Of a DNA stretch of 64,000 bases, positions 42,584 through 51,314 are shown piece by piece. The position numbers and the translations under genes were made by a program. This DNA is from Pseudomonas fluorescens (GTDB lineage Bacteria > Pseudomonadota > Gammaproteobacteria > Pseudomonadales > Pseudomonadaceae). The DNA is taken from the NCBI RefSeq assembly GCF_001648775.1, contig NZ_LVEJ01000010.1:310001-374000 (forward strand), written 5' to 3'. Below the pieces are notes generated by a model, which made no database searches, had not been told where the DNA came from, and saw only the letters and a list, made by a program, of their open reading frames with translations. The first letter of the stretch is position 1. Each line of letters begins with the position of its first letter.

Positions 42584-42612
42584 TCACGCACCTGACCACT
42601 GGAGAGAACCCC

Positions 42613-43572
42613 TCACGCACTGACTTTAACCTCAGCATTGACCACTGATTTATGATAAGTCAGCAAAACGATGCCCATGACCACAATCACCCCGCCGACA
42701 ATCTGTCCTCTACTGAGCATTTGGTCCAGCACGATCCAGCCCATCAGCAGCGTTGCCAACGGCTCGATGTTCATGACCGGCGCATTGCGCGGCATGTCGA
42801 GTCGAGGTACCGAAATGAACAGGACGATAAAACCTGTGCCGTACAGCACCACCAAAGTGGCGAGGGCCAGCCATCCGGTCGAGGTGGCGGGCAGGTTCAA
42901 TCCGCCGGGAAGGGCGCCCGTCAGTCCTGCCAGGTTGACGCTGCTGAACACGATGAAAATGGTTAGCAAACTGCGCACCGAGCCGCGTACCTGAGACAGT
43001 TTGTGGTCGGTGATCCACAGCGCGCAGGCGAACACGCTGGCGGCGCAGAACGCGAGCGCGACGCCGGTCAGCCATTGCGCACTGACGTCTGTCGTGGTCG
43101 AGAGACGCCCGGGGACGTCCAGCACAAACACCAGGCCCAGCAGAATCAACCCCATTAACGTCGCAGTGCGTGCGCTCGGTCGCTGGCCACCCAGCGCCCA
43201 AGTGAGCAATGCCAGCAGAATAGGGAATACGTTCGCCACCAGCAGGGCCAGCGCCACCGGCACCCGCGCGACAGCGGAATACAGACACAGACTCTGCGCA
43301 GTGATCAGCAGCCCCAGCAACAGTTGCCAGCGCCAGGCACCCGCCGGCAAGCGCGGGCTTTGTCTTTGCCACAGCACCAGGATGGCGAGCACCAGCAAGG
43401 TCCCGCCGGAACGCATCAAAATCGCCAGCAGCACACCCGCACCGTCGTCAAATGCGACTCGCGCCGCCACATGATTGCCGGCAAACGCACAGCCCATGCA
43501 CAACAGAATGATCACCGCCAGATAACGGGGGTAGGGTGGCGGAACGGTTTGCGTAGCGGTAGGGCGAGGCAT
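42613..43572 (-). CDS. EamA/DMT-family transporter
   Basis: A 319-residue protein with about ten helices in two EamA repeats. The first repeat begins LAVIILLCMGCAFAGNHVAARVAF, and the second contains SVNLAGLTGALPGG and EPLATLLMGWIVLDQML. ATG at 43572 was preferred to a longer frame whose N terminus is unlike this family. Metabolite export is the usual role; the substrate is unknown. It is convergent with the ZIP gene. Confidence 0.88.
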   Translation of the reverse strand: MPRPTATQTVPPPYPRYLAVIILLCMGCAFAGNHVAARVAFDDGAGVLLAILMRSGGTLLVLAILVLWQRQSPRLPAGAWRWQLLLGLLITAQSLCLYSAVARVPVALALLVANVFPILLALLTWALGGQRPSARTATLMGLILLGLVFVLDVPGRLSTTTDVSAQWLTGVALAFCAASVFACALWITDHKLSQVRGSVRSLLTIFIVFSSVNLAGLTGALPGGLNLPATSTGWLALATLVVLYGTGFIVLFISVPRLDMPRNAPVMNIEPLATLLMGWIVLDQMLSRGQIVGGVIVVMGIVLLTYHKSVVNAEVKVSA

Positions 43573-43785
43573 GGCAGATCTCAGGATTGTTAGCCGTTCG
43601 AACGACTTGGTTTTATTAGGTTGTCGTACAACTAACCGGTTTGTACCGTATCCGACGGCGATGGGCAAGAACCCCATACAGCGTAAACACGGGGCTGCAG
43701 CACTCTACGCCTGACCTTTAGTGCCTTGAGAAAAAATAGAGATCGTATGACTTTGTGCAGCGAGACAAATCAGGTCTGGCCAGTT

Positions 43786-43809
43786 ACGGAGGGGCGAAAC
43801 CCCCTCCGT
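43786..43809 (-). terminator. Hairpin after the xylose transport operon
   Basis: Nine-base arms ACGGAGGGG (43786-43794) and CCCCTCCGT (43801-43809) with a 6-base loop lie directly after the xylH stop (43816). It probably ends the xylAFGH transcript, although no T run is seen. Confidence 0.6.
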
Positions 43810-43815
43810 CACGGC

Positions 43816-44952
43816 TCAACGGCGCCCGGTCCGCGTACTCACATCCACCCAAACCGCCAACACCAAAATGCTGCCCTTGACGATCATCTGCCAATAGCTG
43901 TCGACATCAAGCATCGACATGCCGTTGTCGAGGCTGGTGATGACCAGCGCGCCGAGGAGGGCGCCGTACACCGTGCCGGAGCCGCCGCGCATGGAGGTAC
44001 CGCCGATAAAGCACGCGGCGATGGCGTCGAGCTCACCCATGCTACCGGCCGAAGGCGAACCGGCAGCCAGGCGCGCGGTGTTGACCACGCCGGCGAGGGC
44101 GCACATGACGCCCATGATCCCGAAGATCCACAGCTTCACCGCCTGCACATTGATGCCGGACAGGCGCGTCGCTTCCATATTGCTGCCCACAGCGTAGACA
44201 CGGCGACCGAACACGGTCTGGCTGGTCACGTAGCTGAACACACCCAGCAGAATCAGCAGCAACAACACCGGCACGGGAATGCCGTCGTAGCTGTTGAGCG
44301 TCTGTACGAAGCCGGCAAGCACGGCACCGATCACCAACACGCGGATGATGTCACGCACTAACGAGTGCGCCGCGAGGCCATGAAGAGCACGATTACGCCG
44401 TTGTTTCCAGGTGAGGAACACGGTCAGCGCGAACAACAAAATGCCCAGGCCAGTGCCAATTGCATGGGGCAGGTAACCCTGGCCAATGTAGACGAGCTCC
44501 GGCGATACCGGCGCGATGGTCGTGCCGCCGGTAATTCCCAGCAAAATCCCGCGAAAAGCCAGCATGCCGCCCAGACCGACGATGAAGGAGGGTATGCGCA
44601 GGTAAGCCGCCATGTAGCCATTGGCGAGGCCAATCATCAGGCCACACAGGGCGACCAGACTGAGGTTGGCCAACAGCGGGATGTGATAGACCACATCAAG
44701 AATGGCCGCGAGGCCACCGAGCAGGCCGAGCAACGAGCCAACCGACAAATCGATCTCGCCGCTGATGATCACCAGCACCATGCCGCAGGCGAGAATGCCG
44801 GTAATCGACATCTGCCGCAGCAGATTGGAGAGGTTGCGCGGGGTCAGGAATCCGCCCTCGGTCTGCCAGCTGAAGAACAGCCAGATCAGCACCACGGCAA
44901 ACACCAGCGCGAGCATTTTGTAGCGGGTGAACAGTTGTTTGACCTGATTCAT
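43816..44952 (-). CDS. xylH: D-xylose ABC transporter permease
   Basis: A 378-residue membrane permease of the ribose/xylose (BPD-2) family, with NLLRQMSITGILACGMVLVI and GEIDLSVGSLLGL, then ASNNMEATRLSG-like VYAVGSNMEATRLSGINV and GARVNTARL-like VVNTARLAAGSP. About ten helices are visible. Its ATG follows the xylG stop with no gap (TAAATG), so the two are coupled. It is the last gene of the operon. Confidence 0.93.
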   Translation of the reverse strand: MNQVKQLFTRYKMLALVFAVVLIWLFFSWQTEGGFLTPRNLSNLLRQMSITGILACGMVLVIISGEIDLSVGSLLGLLGGLAAILDVVYHIPLLANLSLVALCGLMIGLANGYMAAYLRIPSFIVGLGGMLAFRGILLGITGGTTIAPVSPELVYIGQGYLPHAIGTGLGILLFALTVFLTWKQRRNRALHGLAAHSLVRDIIRVLVIGAVLAGFVQTLNSYDGIPVPVLLLLILLGVFSYVTSQTVFGRRVYAVGSNMEATRLSGINVQAVKLWIFGIMGVMCALAGVVNTARLAAGSPSAGSMGELDAIAACFIGGTSMRGGSGTVYGALLGALVITSLDNGMSMLDVDSYWQMIVKGSILVLAVWVDVSTRTGRR

Positions 44953-46509
44953 TTACACGGATTTCCGATCATTATTGTTATGGCTGCCAGGCGGGGTGAG
45001 GGCGGCGGCGAGTACCTGTTCCTGGGTGAGTTCATGGTTGATGAAGTCGCCACGCAACTGACCTTCGCCAATCACCAGCACGCGATCGGAAACACCCAGC
45101 ACTTCGGCCAACTCCGACGAGACCATGATGATCGACACACCGGCAGCGGCCAGTGCGCCCATCAATTTGTAGATTTCGTATTTGGCGCCGACGTCCACGC
45201 CTCGGGTCGGCTCATCGAGAATCAGTACCCGGGGTTTGGCCAACAGCATCTTCGCCAGCACGGCTTTTTGTTGATTGCCCCCCGACAGGCTGGTGATCGG
45301 CAGGAACGGGCTGGCGGTCTTGAGGTGCAGCCGTGAGATTTCCCGGTCGATGCAGCCCAGTTCGGCTTCGGCATCGATGCGGGTCAGCTTCGAATAGTTG
45401 TCCAGCACGGCGAGGGTGATGTTCTGGCCGACGCCCAAGTCTGGAATGATCCCTTGGCGCTTGCGGTCCTCGGGCACCAGGCACAGGCCGGCACGGATGG
45501 ACTTGAGCGGCGTGCGCGTGTCGATGGGTTGCCCGTCCAGCCAGACTTCACCCTCGTGGCGGCCGGGGTAAGCGCCGTACAGCGCGGTCACCAGTTCGGT
45601 ACGGCCGGCGCCGACCAGCCCGGCGATGCCGAGGATCTCGCCGCGCTTGAGCACGAAGGAAACATCGTCGACTCGTCTGCGCTTGGGGTTGTCGACGTCG
45701 TAGCAGGTGATGTGGCGGGCCTCGAAAATCACTTCGCCAATGTCGTGTGGCTCGCTGGGGTAGAGGTTGCTCATTTCCCGTCCGACCATCTGCGTAATGA
45801 TCTGCGCAATGTCCATGTCGGCCATGGCGGTGGTAGCGATGTGTTTGCCGTCGCGGATCACCGAAATGGTGTCGCACACGGCGGCCACTTCATCGAGCTT
45901 GTGCGAGATGTAGACGCAGGCAACGCCTTTGGCTTTGAGGTCGCGAATGATGTCCAGCAACACCTCGATTTCCGAACGGCTCAAGGCCGAGGAGGGCTCG
46001 TCGAGGATCAGCAGGCGGGCCTTTTTGTTCAGGGCCTTGGCGATCTCCACCAGTTGCTGATAGCCGCCGCCGTACTGCGAAACCGGCAGTGAAACGTTCA
46101 TGTCCGGGACTTTCAGTTCGCGCATCAGCGCTTCGGCGCGGTGAATCATCGCCGGGTAATTCATGCGCCCGCCGGGCAGCGTCAGTTCATGGCCCATGAA
46201 AATGTTTTCGGCCACCGACAGGTCGGGCACCAGCGTCAGTTCCTGGTGAATGATGACGATACCGGCGGCTTCCGTTTCGCTGATCGATTGCGCCCTGAGC
46301 GGTTGTCCGTCCCAGAGGATTTCACCGTCCCAGGTGCCGTGGGGGTAAACCGCCGAAAGGATCTTCACCAGGGTGGATTTGCCAGCGCCATTCTCGCCGC
46401 ACAGGCCAACGCACTCGCCCGGTTTGACCTTGATGTCGATGCCGTTCAGCGCTTTGACACCGCCGAAGGTTTTGACGATGCCGTTCATTTGCAGCAGATA
46501 GTCGGACAT
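44953..46509 (-). CDS. xylG: D-xylose ABC transporter ATP-binding protein
   Basis: A 518-residue protein with two fused ABC domains, as in MglA/XylG/RbsA. Domain 1 has Walker [10 protein letters not shown] and a Walker [12 protein letters not shown]; domain 2 has a degenerate GLVGAGRTE, an LSGGNQQK signature and a Walker [13 protein letters not shown]. It energises xylose uptake with XylF and XylH. A REPIN separates it from xylF, so its mRNA level may differ from that of xylF. Confidence 0.95.
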   Translation of the reverse strand: MSDYLLQMNGIVKTFGGVKALNGIDIKVKPGECVGLCGENGAGKSTLVKILSAVYPHGTWDGEILWDGQPLRAQSISETEAAGIVIIHQELTLVPDLSVAENIFMGHELTLPGGRMNYPAMIHRAEALMRELKVPDMNVSLPVSQYGGGYQQLVEIAKALNKKARLLILDEPSSALSRSEIEVLLDIIRDLKAKGVACVYISHKLDEVAAVCDTISVIRDGKHIATTAMADMDIAQIITQMVGREMSNLYPSEPHDIGEVIFEARHITCYDVDNPKRRRVDDVSFVLKRGEILGIAGLVGAGRTELVTALYGAYPGRHEGEVWLDGQPIDTRTPLKSIRAGLCLVPEDRKRQGIIPDLGVGQNITLAVLDNYSKLTRIDAEAELGCIDREISRLHLKTASPFLPITSLSGGNQQKAVLAKMLLAKPRVLILDEPTRGVDVGAKYEIYKLMGALAAAGVSIIMVSSELAEVLGVSDRVLVIGEGQLRGDFINHELTQEQVLAAALTPPGSHNNNDRKSV

Positions 46510-46553
46510 GGAGAGGGCTCGTATTCCAAAGACTCACACACCACTGAACCTGG

Positions 46554-46641
46554 GTGGGAGCGAGCTTGCTCGCGAAAGCGGTGGTTCAGCTGGCATCGAT
46601 GCTGAATGTGCTGCCGTCTTGGCGAGCAAGCTCGCTCCCAC
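46554..46641. repeat. REPIN (paired REP palindromes) between xylF and xylG
   Basis: Two inverted copies of GTGGGAGCGAGCTTGCTCGC occur at 46554-46573 and 46622-46641, with a spacer of about 48 bases. This is a standard Pseudomonas REP pair. Lying inside the xyl operon it could stabilise the xylF part of the mRNA. Confidence 0.85.
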
Positions 46642-46676
46642 AAGGGTTTTCGTATAAACGGAGATTTGTGATCCGG

Positions 46677-47678
46677 TCACTTCCCGGCAATTTGCGCTTT
46701 GGTGTAGAAGCCGTCCTGTTCGAGCAGGTCGATGTTGTCCTTGGTCAACGGGGTTGGCGTGAGCAGGATGGTGTCGACCTTTTTGCTGCCGTTGTCGTAC
46801 TGCGAGCTGAAAGCGGGTTTTTCGTTGCGCGCCAGTTGCACCGAGAGCTTGGCCGCTTCGGAGGCGATGAGTTTCAGTGGCTTGTACACGGTCATGGTTT
46901 GCGTACCGGCGATCACTCGCTTGACTGCGGCAAGGTCGGCGTCCTGCCCGGAAATCGGCACCTTGCCGGCCAACTGCTGCGCTGCCAGTGCCTGGATCGC
47001 GCCACCGGCGGTGGCGTCGTTGGAAGCGACAATGCCGTCGATTTTGTTGTCGTTGCGGGTCAGGGCGTTTTCAACAATGCTCAGCGCTTCGGTCGGGTTC
47101 CATTCCTTCACCCACTGCTGGCCGACGATCTTGATATCGCCCTTGTCGATGGCCGGTTGCAGCACTTTCATCTGGCCTTCCCGCAGGATCTTGGCGTTGT
47201 TGTCGGTGGGCGCACCACCGAGCAAAAAGTAATTGCCCTTGGGCGCGGCATTCAGCACGCCGCTGGCCTGCATCTCGCCGACCTTTTCGTTATCGAAGGA
47301 AATGTAGGCGTCGACATCGGCGTTGAGAATCAGCCGATCATAAGACACGACCTTGATCCCGGCCTTCTTCGCTTCGGCCACCGCGTTGGTCAGCACCGTG
47401 GCGTTGAACGGCACGATGACGATGACATCGACGCCCCGGGAAATCAGGTTTTCGATCTGGGAAATCTGCTTTTGCTCGTTGGCATCGGCCGACTGTACGA
47501 ACACCTTGGCGTCCATTTTTTCTGCTGCCGCGACGAAGTAATCCCGGTCACGCGACCAGCGTTCCAGGCGCAAATCATCGATGGAGAAACCGATTTTCGG
47601 GTGGGCAGCGTCAGCCATCACCGGCAGTGACAGCAGCGCCAGGGCAGTGGCCAATAACGTACGTTTCACGTTCTTCAT
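46677..47678 (-). CDS. xylF: D-xylose-binding periplasmic protein
   Basis: A 333-residue protein. The signal peptide MKNVKRTLLATALALLSLPV is cleaved near ADA, and the mature domain starts HPKIGFSIDDLRLERWSRD. Known XylF features are SRGVDVIVIVPFNATVL, VVSYDRLILNADVDAYISFD and VASNDATAGGAIQAL, which line the xylose pocket. The start at 47678 has AAAGGA 9 bases upstream. It lies 149 bases after xylA and delivers xylose to XylGH. Confidence 0.95.
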   Translation of the reverse strand: MKNVKRTLLATALALLSLPVMADAAHPKIGFSIDDLRLERWSRDRDYFVAAAEKMDAKVFVQSADANEQKQISQIENLISRGVDVIVIVPFNATVLTNAVAEAKKAGIKVVSYDRLILNADVDAYISFDNEKVGEMQASGVLNAAPKGNYFLLGGAPTDNNAKILREGQMKVLQPAIDKGDIKIVGQQWVKEWNPTEALSIVENALTRNDNKIDGIVASNDATAGGAIQALAAQQLAGKVPISGQDADLAAVKRVIAGTQTMTVYKPLKLIASEAAKLSVQLARNEKPAFSSQYDNGSKKVDTILLTPTPLTKDNIDLLEQDGFYTKAQIAGK

Positions 47679-47827
47679 AGTGGGGCGTCCTTTTATTGTT
47701 GTTGGAAAGACACGGCCTGACGATGAGTATCGGGCAGGTAAAACTGTAGAGAATCCGCAGGCGCCGCATGCACAGATTTGTCGTTGAAATGTCACCGCAT
47801 GAATTCGCCCGCAGACTCCCTGTGTGA

Positions 47828-49144
47828 TCAGCGATAGATAAACCGGTTAACGATGTTTTCGAGCATTTCCTGGCGGCCGCTGACGGCTTGCGGGTTCAAC
47901 TCGTTAGTGAATGCGTGCTCGGCCAACGACTCAAGGTTGAAGTCGCCGGCCATCACCGCCTGCCCGAACGGCTGCTGCCAGCCGGCGTAGCGTTGATCCT
48001 TGAGCTGTTGCAACTGGTCGTTCTGGACCATGGCGGCGGCGCGCTCCAGAGACAGGGCAAGAACGTCCATCGCGCCGACGTGGCCATGGAACAGATCGAT
48101 CTGATCGAGGCTTTGTCGGCGCACCTTGGAGTCGAAGTTGAAGCCGCCATTCTTGAACCCGCCGGCCTTGAGAATTTCATAGGTGGCCAGGGTCATTTCT
48201 TCGACGCTGTTGGGGAATTGATCGGTGTCCCAGCCGTTTTGCGGATCACCCCGGTTGGCGTCGATGCTGCCGAAAATCCCCAGCGAAACGGCCGTGGCAA
48301 TCTCGTGATGGAAGCTGTGCCCGGCCAAGGTCGCGTGGTTGGCCTCGATGTTGACCTTGATTTCGTGCTCCAGCCCGAACTGCTGGAGAAAGCCGAACAC
48401 CGTGGCGCTGTCGTAATCGTATTGGTGTTTGGTCGGCTCCTGCGGCTTCGGTTCGATCAGCAGGTCGCCGGTGAAACCGATCTTGTGCTTGTGCTCGACC
48501 ACCATGCGCATGAAACGCCCGAGTTGTTCACGCTCGCGCTTCAAGTCAGTGTTGAGCAGGGTTTCGTAGCCTTCGCGACCGCCCCACAACACGTAGTTGG
48601 CGCCTTTCAGACGATGGGTCGCGTTCATCGCACTGAACACTTGGGCAGCGGCGCAGGCGAACACTTCAGGATCCGGATTGCTCGCGGCGCCGGCAGCGAA
48701 ACGCGGGTTGCTGAAACAATTGGCGGTGCCCCACAGCAGCTTTATTCCGCTGGCTTCCTGGTGTTGCTCGAGGTGATCAACCATCTGCGCGAAGTGGTTG
48801 CGATACTCCTTCAGAGAGCTGCCCTCCGGGGCGACATCGGTGTCATGGAAGCAGTAATAGTCGATACCCAGTTTGGAGAAGAGTTCGAAGGCGGCGGCGG
48901 CCTTGCCGATCGCCAGTTCCATCGGGTCGCCGGCGTGTTGCCATGGGCGCTTGAAGGTCCCCGCGCCGAATACATCGGAACCCGGCCAGACGAACGTGTG
49001 CCAGTAACAGGCAGCCATGCGCAGGTGTTCGCGCATGGGTTTGCCGAGGATGAGTTTGTCGGCGTCGTAGTGACGAAAGGAGAGGGGAGAATCGCTATCC
49101 GGACCTTCGAAGCGAATCGGATCGACATCGGGAAAATACTGCAT
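47828..49144 (-). CDS. xylA: Xylose isomerase
   Basis: A 438-residue enzyme converting D-xylose to D-xylulose in the cytoplasm. Group II features are present: [10 protein letters not shown] with the catalytic His, [26 protein letters not shown], the metal-site [14 protein letters not shown] and GSIDANRGD, and NFDSKVRR. The start at 49144 has AAGG upstream and gives [14 protein letters not shown], the normal N terminus. It is the first gene of the operon and faces xylR. No xylulokinase gene (xylB) lies in the window. Confidence 0.96.
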   Translation of the reverse strand: MQYFPDVDPIRFEGPDSDSPLSFRHYDADKLILGKPMREHLRMAACYWHTFVWPGSDVFGAGTFKRPWQHAGDPMELAIGKAAAAFELFSKLGIDYYCFHDTDVAPEGSSLKEYRNHFAQMVDHLEQHQEASGIKLLWGTANCFSNPRFAAGAASNPDPEVFACAAAQVFSAMNATHRLKGANYVLWGGREGYETLLNTDLKREREQLGRFMRMVVEHKHKIGFTGDLLIEPKPQEPTKHQYDYDSATVFGFLQQFGLEHEIKVNIEANHATLAGHSFHHEIATAVSLGIFGSIDANRGDPQNGWDTDQFPNSVEEMTLATYEILKAGGFKNGGFNFDSKVRRQSLDQIDLFHGHVGAMDVLALSLERAAAMVQNDQLQQLKDQRYAGWQQPFGQAVMAGDFNLESLAEHAFTNELNPQAVSGRQEMLENIVNRFIYR

Positions 49145-49320
49145 GGACCTTGTCCTTGTTGTTCTTGGCGGTGTCTCGATACTAGCAACGGCCCAGTGCC
49201 CGCTGATTATGAAAAACATCAACACGGGGTGCGATTTTGCGTATTGAGCTTCTTCGGCCACGCGCCTAGTCTGTGCAAACCGTCTCCTTTAGAAGGGGAT
49301 TTCGAACAAGCATAAAAACA

Positions 49321-50499
49321 ATGAAAACCGTACCGCCTGTTCACCGCATCGCCCTGTTGTTCAACGGCAGCAAGATCTACGACCGTGGCATCATCAGCGG
49401 CATCGGCAATTACCTGAGCAGCACTCGCGCTTCCTGGGACTTGTTCCTGGAAGAGGATTTTCTCTGTCGTTTGAAAGGCATCGAGCGCTGGCAGGGTGAC
49501 GGGATCATTGCCGATTTCGACGATCCGCTGATTGGCGAGGCGCTGGCCGATATCCAGATGCCGGTAGTAGCGGTAGGGGGCTCGTACGAGGATAAACGCG
49601 CCTATCCGAAAGCGATTCCCTACGTCGCCACCGATAACAACGCGCTGATGACACTGGCCTACACGCATTTGATCGAGGCGGGACTGCAGCGTTTTGCCTG
49701 CTTCAGCCTGCCGGAAGCGCAAGCCAATCGTTGGGCTCAGGAGCGCGAAAAAGCCTTCCGCAAACTGATGAAACGCGACGGCCTGCACGGCGAAATCTAT
49801 CGCGGCATGGGCACCAGCGCGCCGCTCTGGGACAGCGCCGTCGAACAACTGATCGCCTGGCTGCAAAGCCTGCCCAAACCCATCGGCATCATCGCCGTCA
49901 GCGACGCTCGCGCCCGGCAACTGCTGCAAGCATGCCTGACTGCCGGCATTGCCGTACCGGAGCAAGTGGCATTGATTGGCATCGACAATGATCCGCTGAC
50001 CCGCAGCCTGACCCGGGTGCCGCTGAGTTCGGTTATTCAGGGCACGGAAACCATGGGCCGTACCGCTGCGCAATTACTCCATCAGATGCTCCATGGAATG
50101 CCGTCCACCGGCACGCAGATCCTGATTCCTCCGGATGCTGTGAACGTGCAGGTGTCGAGTTTGCACCAACCATTGGGCAATCCGTACGTCATGCAGGCGC
50201 TGCTGTTTATTCGTCAATATGCTTGCCAGGGCATTAAAACGGCGCAGGTGGCGGCTTATGTTGGTGTGTCGCGTTCGTCACTTGAAGCGCATTTTCGCAG
50301 CGAGCGAGGCTGTAGCGTGCATGACGAGATTTTGCGTTTCAAATTGGCAGCGGCCACCAAAGGCCTGACAAGTACCGACTCGGTGATTGCCGACGTTGCG
50401 CGCAGTTGTGGGTTTAAGTCCGCGCAGTATTTGCATACGGTGTTTCGGCGAGAGTTTGGGTGTACGCCGCGGGAGTATCAGCAAGGAGCGGGATCGTAG
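49321..50499 (+). CDS. xylR: XylR-type regulator (LacI-like sensing domain fused to AraC helix-turn-helix)
   Basis: A 392-residue regulator of the xylose operon. Residues about 8-265 form a LacI/periplasmic-binding-like sugar domain (HRIALLFNGSKIYDRGIISG, VAVGGSYEDKR, VALIGIDNDPLTRSLTRVPLSSV). Residues about 280-390 form an AraC helix-turn-helix (KTAQVAAYVGVSRSSLEAHF and DVARSCGFKSAQYLHTVFRR). This fusion is known for XylR of enterics and pseudomonads. The ATG at 49321 was chosen since the family starts with a short basic lead before HRIALL. It is divergent from xylA with 176 bases between starts, where its operators should lie. Confidence 0.93.
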   Translation: MKTVPPVHRIALLFNGSKIYDRGIISGIGNYLSSTRASWDLFLEEDFLCRLKGIERWQGDGIIADFDDPLIGEALADIQMPVVAVGGSYEDKRAYPKAIPYVATDNNALMTLAYTHLIEAGLQRFACFSLPEAQANRWAQEREKAFRKLMKRDGLHGEIYRGMGTSAPLWDSAVEQLIAWLQSLPKPIGIIAVSDARARQLLQACLTAGIAVPEQVALIGIDNDPLTRSLTRVPLSSVIQGTETMGRTAAQLLHQMLHGMPSTGTQILIPPDAVNVQVSSLHQPLGNPYVMQALLFIRQYACQGIKTAQVAAYVGVSRSSLEAHFRSERGCSVHDEILRFKLAAATKGLTSTDSVIADVARSCGFKSAQYLHTVFRREFGCTPREYQQGAGS

Positions 50500-50676
50500 C
50501 AATGGAGACAGGCGTTACTGCCAGGGCACGTAGCGTAATACATGATTTAACATAATATACATTACACGTAACAAGACATTTCAGAATCAGCCACGTTGCC
50601 CTCAGCTTTTCAATCTCCAGCAGCACCCCAAATCCCCGCCAGTACGTTTTCGCAGCTCTCAACAAATCTACGCGTC

Positions 50677-51192
50677 TCAACCCTCATCACGCGTCAGCTT
50701 TTCAATCAGCGTTCGATGCTGTGGAAATTGCGCCGTCAGTTTCCGCCGCTGACTCATTTCCATGTCCGCAAAATCAAACCCAGGTGAAACCGCTTCGCTG
50801 ATCAAACCGAAGCCATTTGGCCCATCGAGTAATCGCGACGCTTTCCAGATACCGCCCGGTACGTGTAATTGCAGATGCTGTTCTGCTAAAACGTCGCTGC
50901 CCATGACCAGTGTTTCCAGCTTGCCGTCGGCATGAATCAGGCTGTACTCGATCGCATCGCCCGTGTGGAAATAATGCAGGATGTCGGATTGATTGAAATG
51001 AAACTGGCCCACCGGTGATTGCGCTGTCAGCAAGTAATAAATCGAGGTCATCAGGTACCGCGGGCCACGGGTGGTTTCGAGCAATCCTCGATGGTCGGCC
51101 TGATAGGTTCTGCGGAAAAAGCCGCCTTCAACATGAGGCTCCAGATTCAACGCATTGATCAGCTCGTGTGCGTTTACCGGGCGTTGAGTCAT
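50677..51192 (-). CDS. DUF985 cupin-fold protein
   Basis: A 171-residue protein of the cupin-5/DUF985 family: ELINALNLEPHVEGGFFRRTY, SIYYLLTAQSPVGQFHF, DILHYFHTGDAIEYSLIH and SEAVSPGFDFADME are its signature blocks. These form a small sugar- or nucleotide-binding barrel of unsettled role. A palindrome lies about 40 bases upstream of its ATG. It stands alone between xylR and the TonB receptor. Confidence 0.85.
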   Translation of the reverse strand: MTQRPVNAHELINALNLEPHVEGGFFRRTYQADHRGLLETTRGPRYLMTSIYYLLTAQSPVGQFHFNQSDILHYFHTGDAIEYSLIHADGKLETLVMGSDVLAEQHLQLHVPGGIWKASRLLDGPNGFGLISEAVSPGFDFADMEMSQRRKLTAQFPQHRTLIEKLTRDEG

Positions 51193-51232
51193 GGTCTACT
51201 CCGTTGAAATGGCAGCTCTTTTTTGATAGCTC

Positions 51233-51257
51233 AACTAAACGGCTATTTAGTGTAGTT
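51233..51257. promoter_or_regulatory. Operator-like palindrome upstream of the cupin gene
   Basis: Nested inverted repeats AACTA / TAGTT (51233-51237, 51253-51257) and CTAAA / TTTAG (51235-51239, 51246-51250) form a 25-base imperfect palindrome. It lies in AT-rich sequence between the cupin start (51192) and the TonB receptor stop (51315). It could be a regulator site or a small hairpin. Confidence 0.4.
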
Positions 51258-51314
51258 AACAGTAGATCGACGATTTTCGATACAATTACCCTGCTGACTA
51301 ACCTTGCCGTTCAA

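Noticed and set aside
49145..49320. XylR operator sites upstream of xylA
   Set aside because: AT-rich half-sites are present but I could not align two clear direct repeats, so no site is claimed.
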